From Porphyromonadaceae bacterium UBA7207 (GTDB taxonomy: Bacteria > Bacteroidota > Bacteroidia > Bacteroidales > Muribaculaceae): a DNA stretch of 25,304 nt. The position numbers and the translations under genes were made by a program. Shown here piece after piece: positions 24,663 to 25,304 of this stretch (positions within the stretch are counted from its first letter, which is position 1; each line of letters begins with the position of its first letter). A model generated the notes under the pieces. It saw only the letters and a program-made list of their open reading frames with translations, ran no database searches and had not been told where the DNA came from. Location: NCBI GenBank assembly GCA_002490635.1, contig DKUJ01000055.1, positions 1 to 25,304 on the forward strand, in the 5' to 3' direction.

Positions 24663-25217
24663 ATGAAAGGCTTATATGTGAGCGACATCGTAACCACCCG
24701 CTGGTGGTGGCTCATCCTCATTGTGGGCATTCTGCTGGTTCTCGGCGGATTCACCTACTGGATATGGCCCGAAGCAGGCTTTGCAGTGGCATCCCAGATT
24801 TTCGGCTGGCTTCTTATTCTTGCCGGTATCGTGCAGCTGTGTGTGGCATCCGGGCCCAACCACCCCAAGGCATGGGAATGGTGGATTGCAGGAGGCGTAA
24901 TCGATATCTTCATTGGCTTTATGCTGGTGCGTAGCGTATTGCTTTCCGAAGCCGTGCTCCCCTACTTCCTGGCCATAATCTTCATTTTCTGGGGTATCGA
25001 AGCCTTTGTAGGCTCGGCATCGCGCCGCCGCAACAGCTACTGGTGGCTTGGCCTGATCAATGGCATCCTCCTGTGCGTTATCGGATTCTTCTTTCTGGAA
25101 GCCGGATGGGTGAGCAATGCCCTGATGGTATCGTTCCTGACATCGATAGCCTTTATCTACTGGGGATTCACCATCGCCCTCACCTCCTACGAAATGAAAC
25201 CAGTGGCTGAAAAGTAA
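24663..25217 (+). CDS. HdeD/DUF308-family membrane protein
   Basis: This 184-aa protein has about six hydrophobic helices in three repeated hairpins (TRWWWLILIVGILLVLGGFT, then WWIAGGVIDIFIGFMLV, then YWWLGLINGILLCVIGFFFL), the layout of the HdeD-like DUF308 family. HdeD is linked to acid resistance in E. coli, but most family members lack a defined role. It stands alone between the tRNA terminator and its own terminator at 25245. No clear TAnnTTTG promoter is visible upstream. Confidence 0.85.
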   Translation: MKGLYVSDIVTTRWWWLILIVGILLVLGGFTYWIWPEAGFAVASQIFGWLLILAGIVQLCVASGPNHPKAWEWWIAGGVIDIFIGFMLVRSVLLSEAVLPYFLAIIFIFWGIEAFVGSASRRRNSYWWLGLINGILLCVIGFFFLEAGWVSNALMVSFLTSIAFIYWGFTIALTSYEMKPVAEK

Positions 25218-25244
25218 GCTCACAAAACCCAAAACCAGACAATA

Positions 25245-25284
25245 CCGCGGATTCTCCGGCAAAAGGGGAATCCGCGGTTTCTTT
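25245..25284 (+). terminator. Intrinsic terminator after the HdeD-like gene
   Basis: CCGCGGATTC (25245-25254) pairs with GAATCCGCGG (25268-25277) around 13 nt and is followed by TTTCTTTA. Confidence 0.85.
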
Positions 25285-25304
25285 AGGGATACTCAGTTAA
25301 TCGC

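Overview
The window looks like chromosomal DNA of a member of the Bacteroidales, plausibly Muribaculaceae. The evidence is the TTTG-N19/20-TAnnTTTG promoters (three clear examples, at the cysteine-rich peptide gene, the C10 protease and tRNA-Pro), paralogous outer-membrane barrels with carboxypeptidase-regulatory-like N-termini and the 'MLNEVxVTA' signature, a protease with a type IX secretion (T9SS) sorting tail, and GDP-fucose genes. The family assignment is inference; the order is well supported.

Layout. 1-386: non-coding, with two inverted copies of a 36-bp hairpin and three small hairpins that share a core but differ in their arms. 387-3118: a two-domain glycosyltransferase overlapped by an unrecognised 378-aa protein. 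3201-12819: the most interesting part, a probable RiPP (ribosomally made, post-translationally modified peptide) cluster. It holds its own promoter, a 61-aa precursor with eight cysteines in an NNCxC-type repeat, a strong hairpin, a radical SAM/SPASM maturase, an outer-membrane beta-barrel, a peptidase-ABC exporter (C39 domain plus permease plus ATPase), a second paralogous barrel and a GT2 glycosyltransferase. 12820-13015: a 53-nt hairpin and a promoter element. 13016-14312: housekeeping pyrH and frr. 14492-17238: flippase and GT4 glycosyltransferase. 17383-24266: a tightly packed gene run (C10 protease with T9SS tail, small lipoprotein, membrane acyltransferase, HAD phosphatase, gmd, fcl). 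24354-24524: tRNA-Pro(GGG) with promoter and terminator. 24663-25278: an HdeD/DUF308-type membrane protein and its terminator.

How the parts fit. In the RiPP cluster the rSAM enzyme would crosslink or otherwise modify the Cys/Asn/Gly-rich core, the C39 exporter would remove the leader and move the product across the inner membrane, and the two barrels would handle passage or binding at the outer membrane. No HlyD adaptor or TolC-type channel is present in the window. Glycosyltransferases on both sides raise the possibility of a glycosylated product. In the second half, gmd and fcl make GDP-L-fucose for surface glycans, and the flippase, GT4 and acyltransferase fit surface polysaccharide or glycoprotein decoration. 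The accessory half is visibly more AT-rich (hand counts of 38% and 42% GC in two 60-base lines) than the second half (53% and 65%), consistent with an accessory island lying against the conserved pyrH-frr block.
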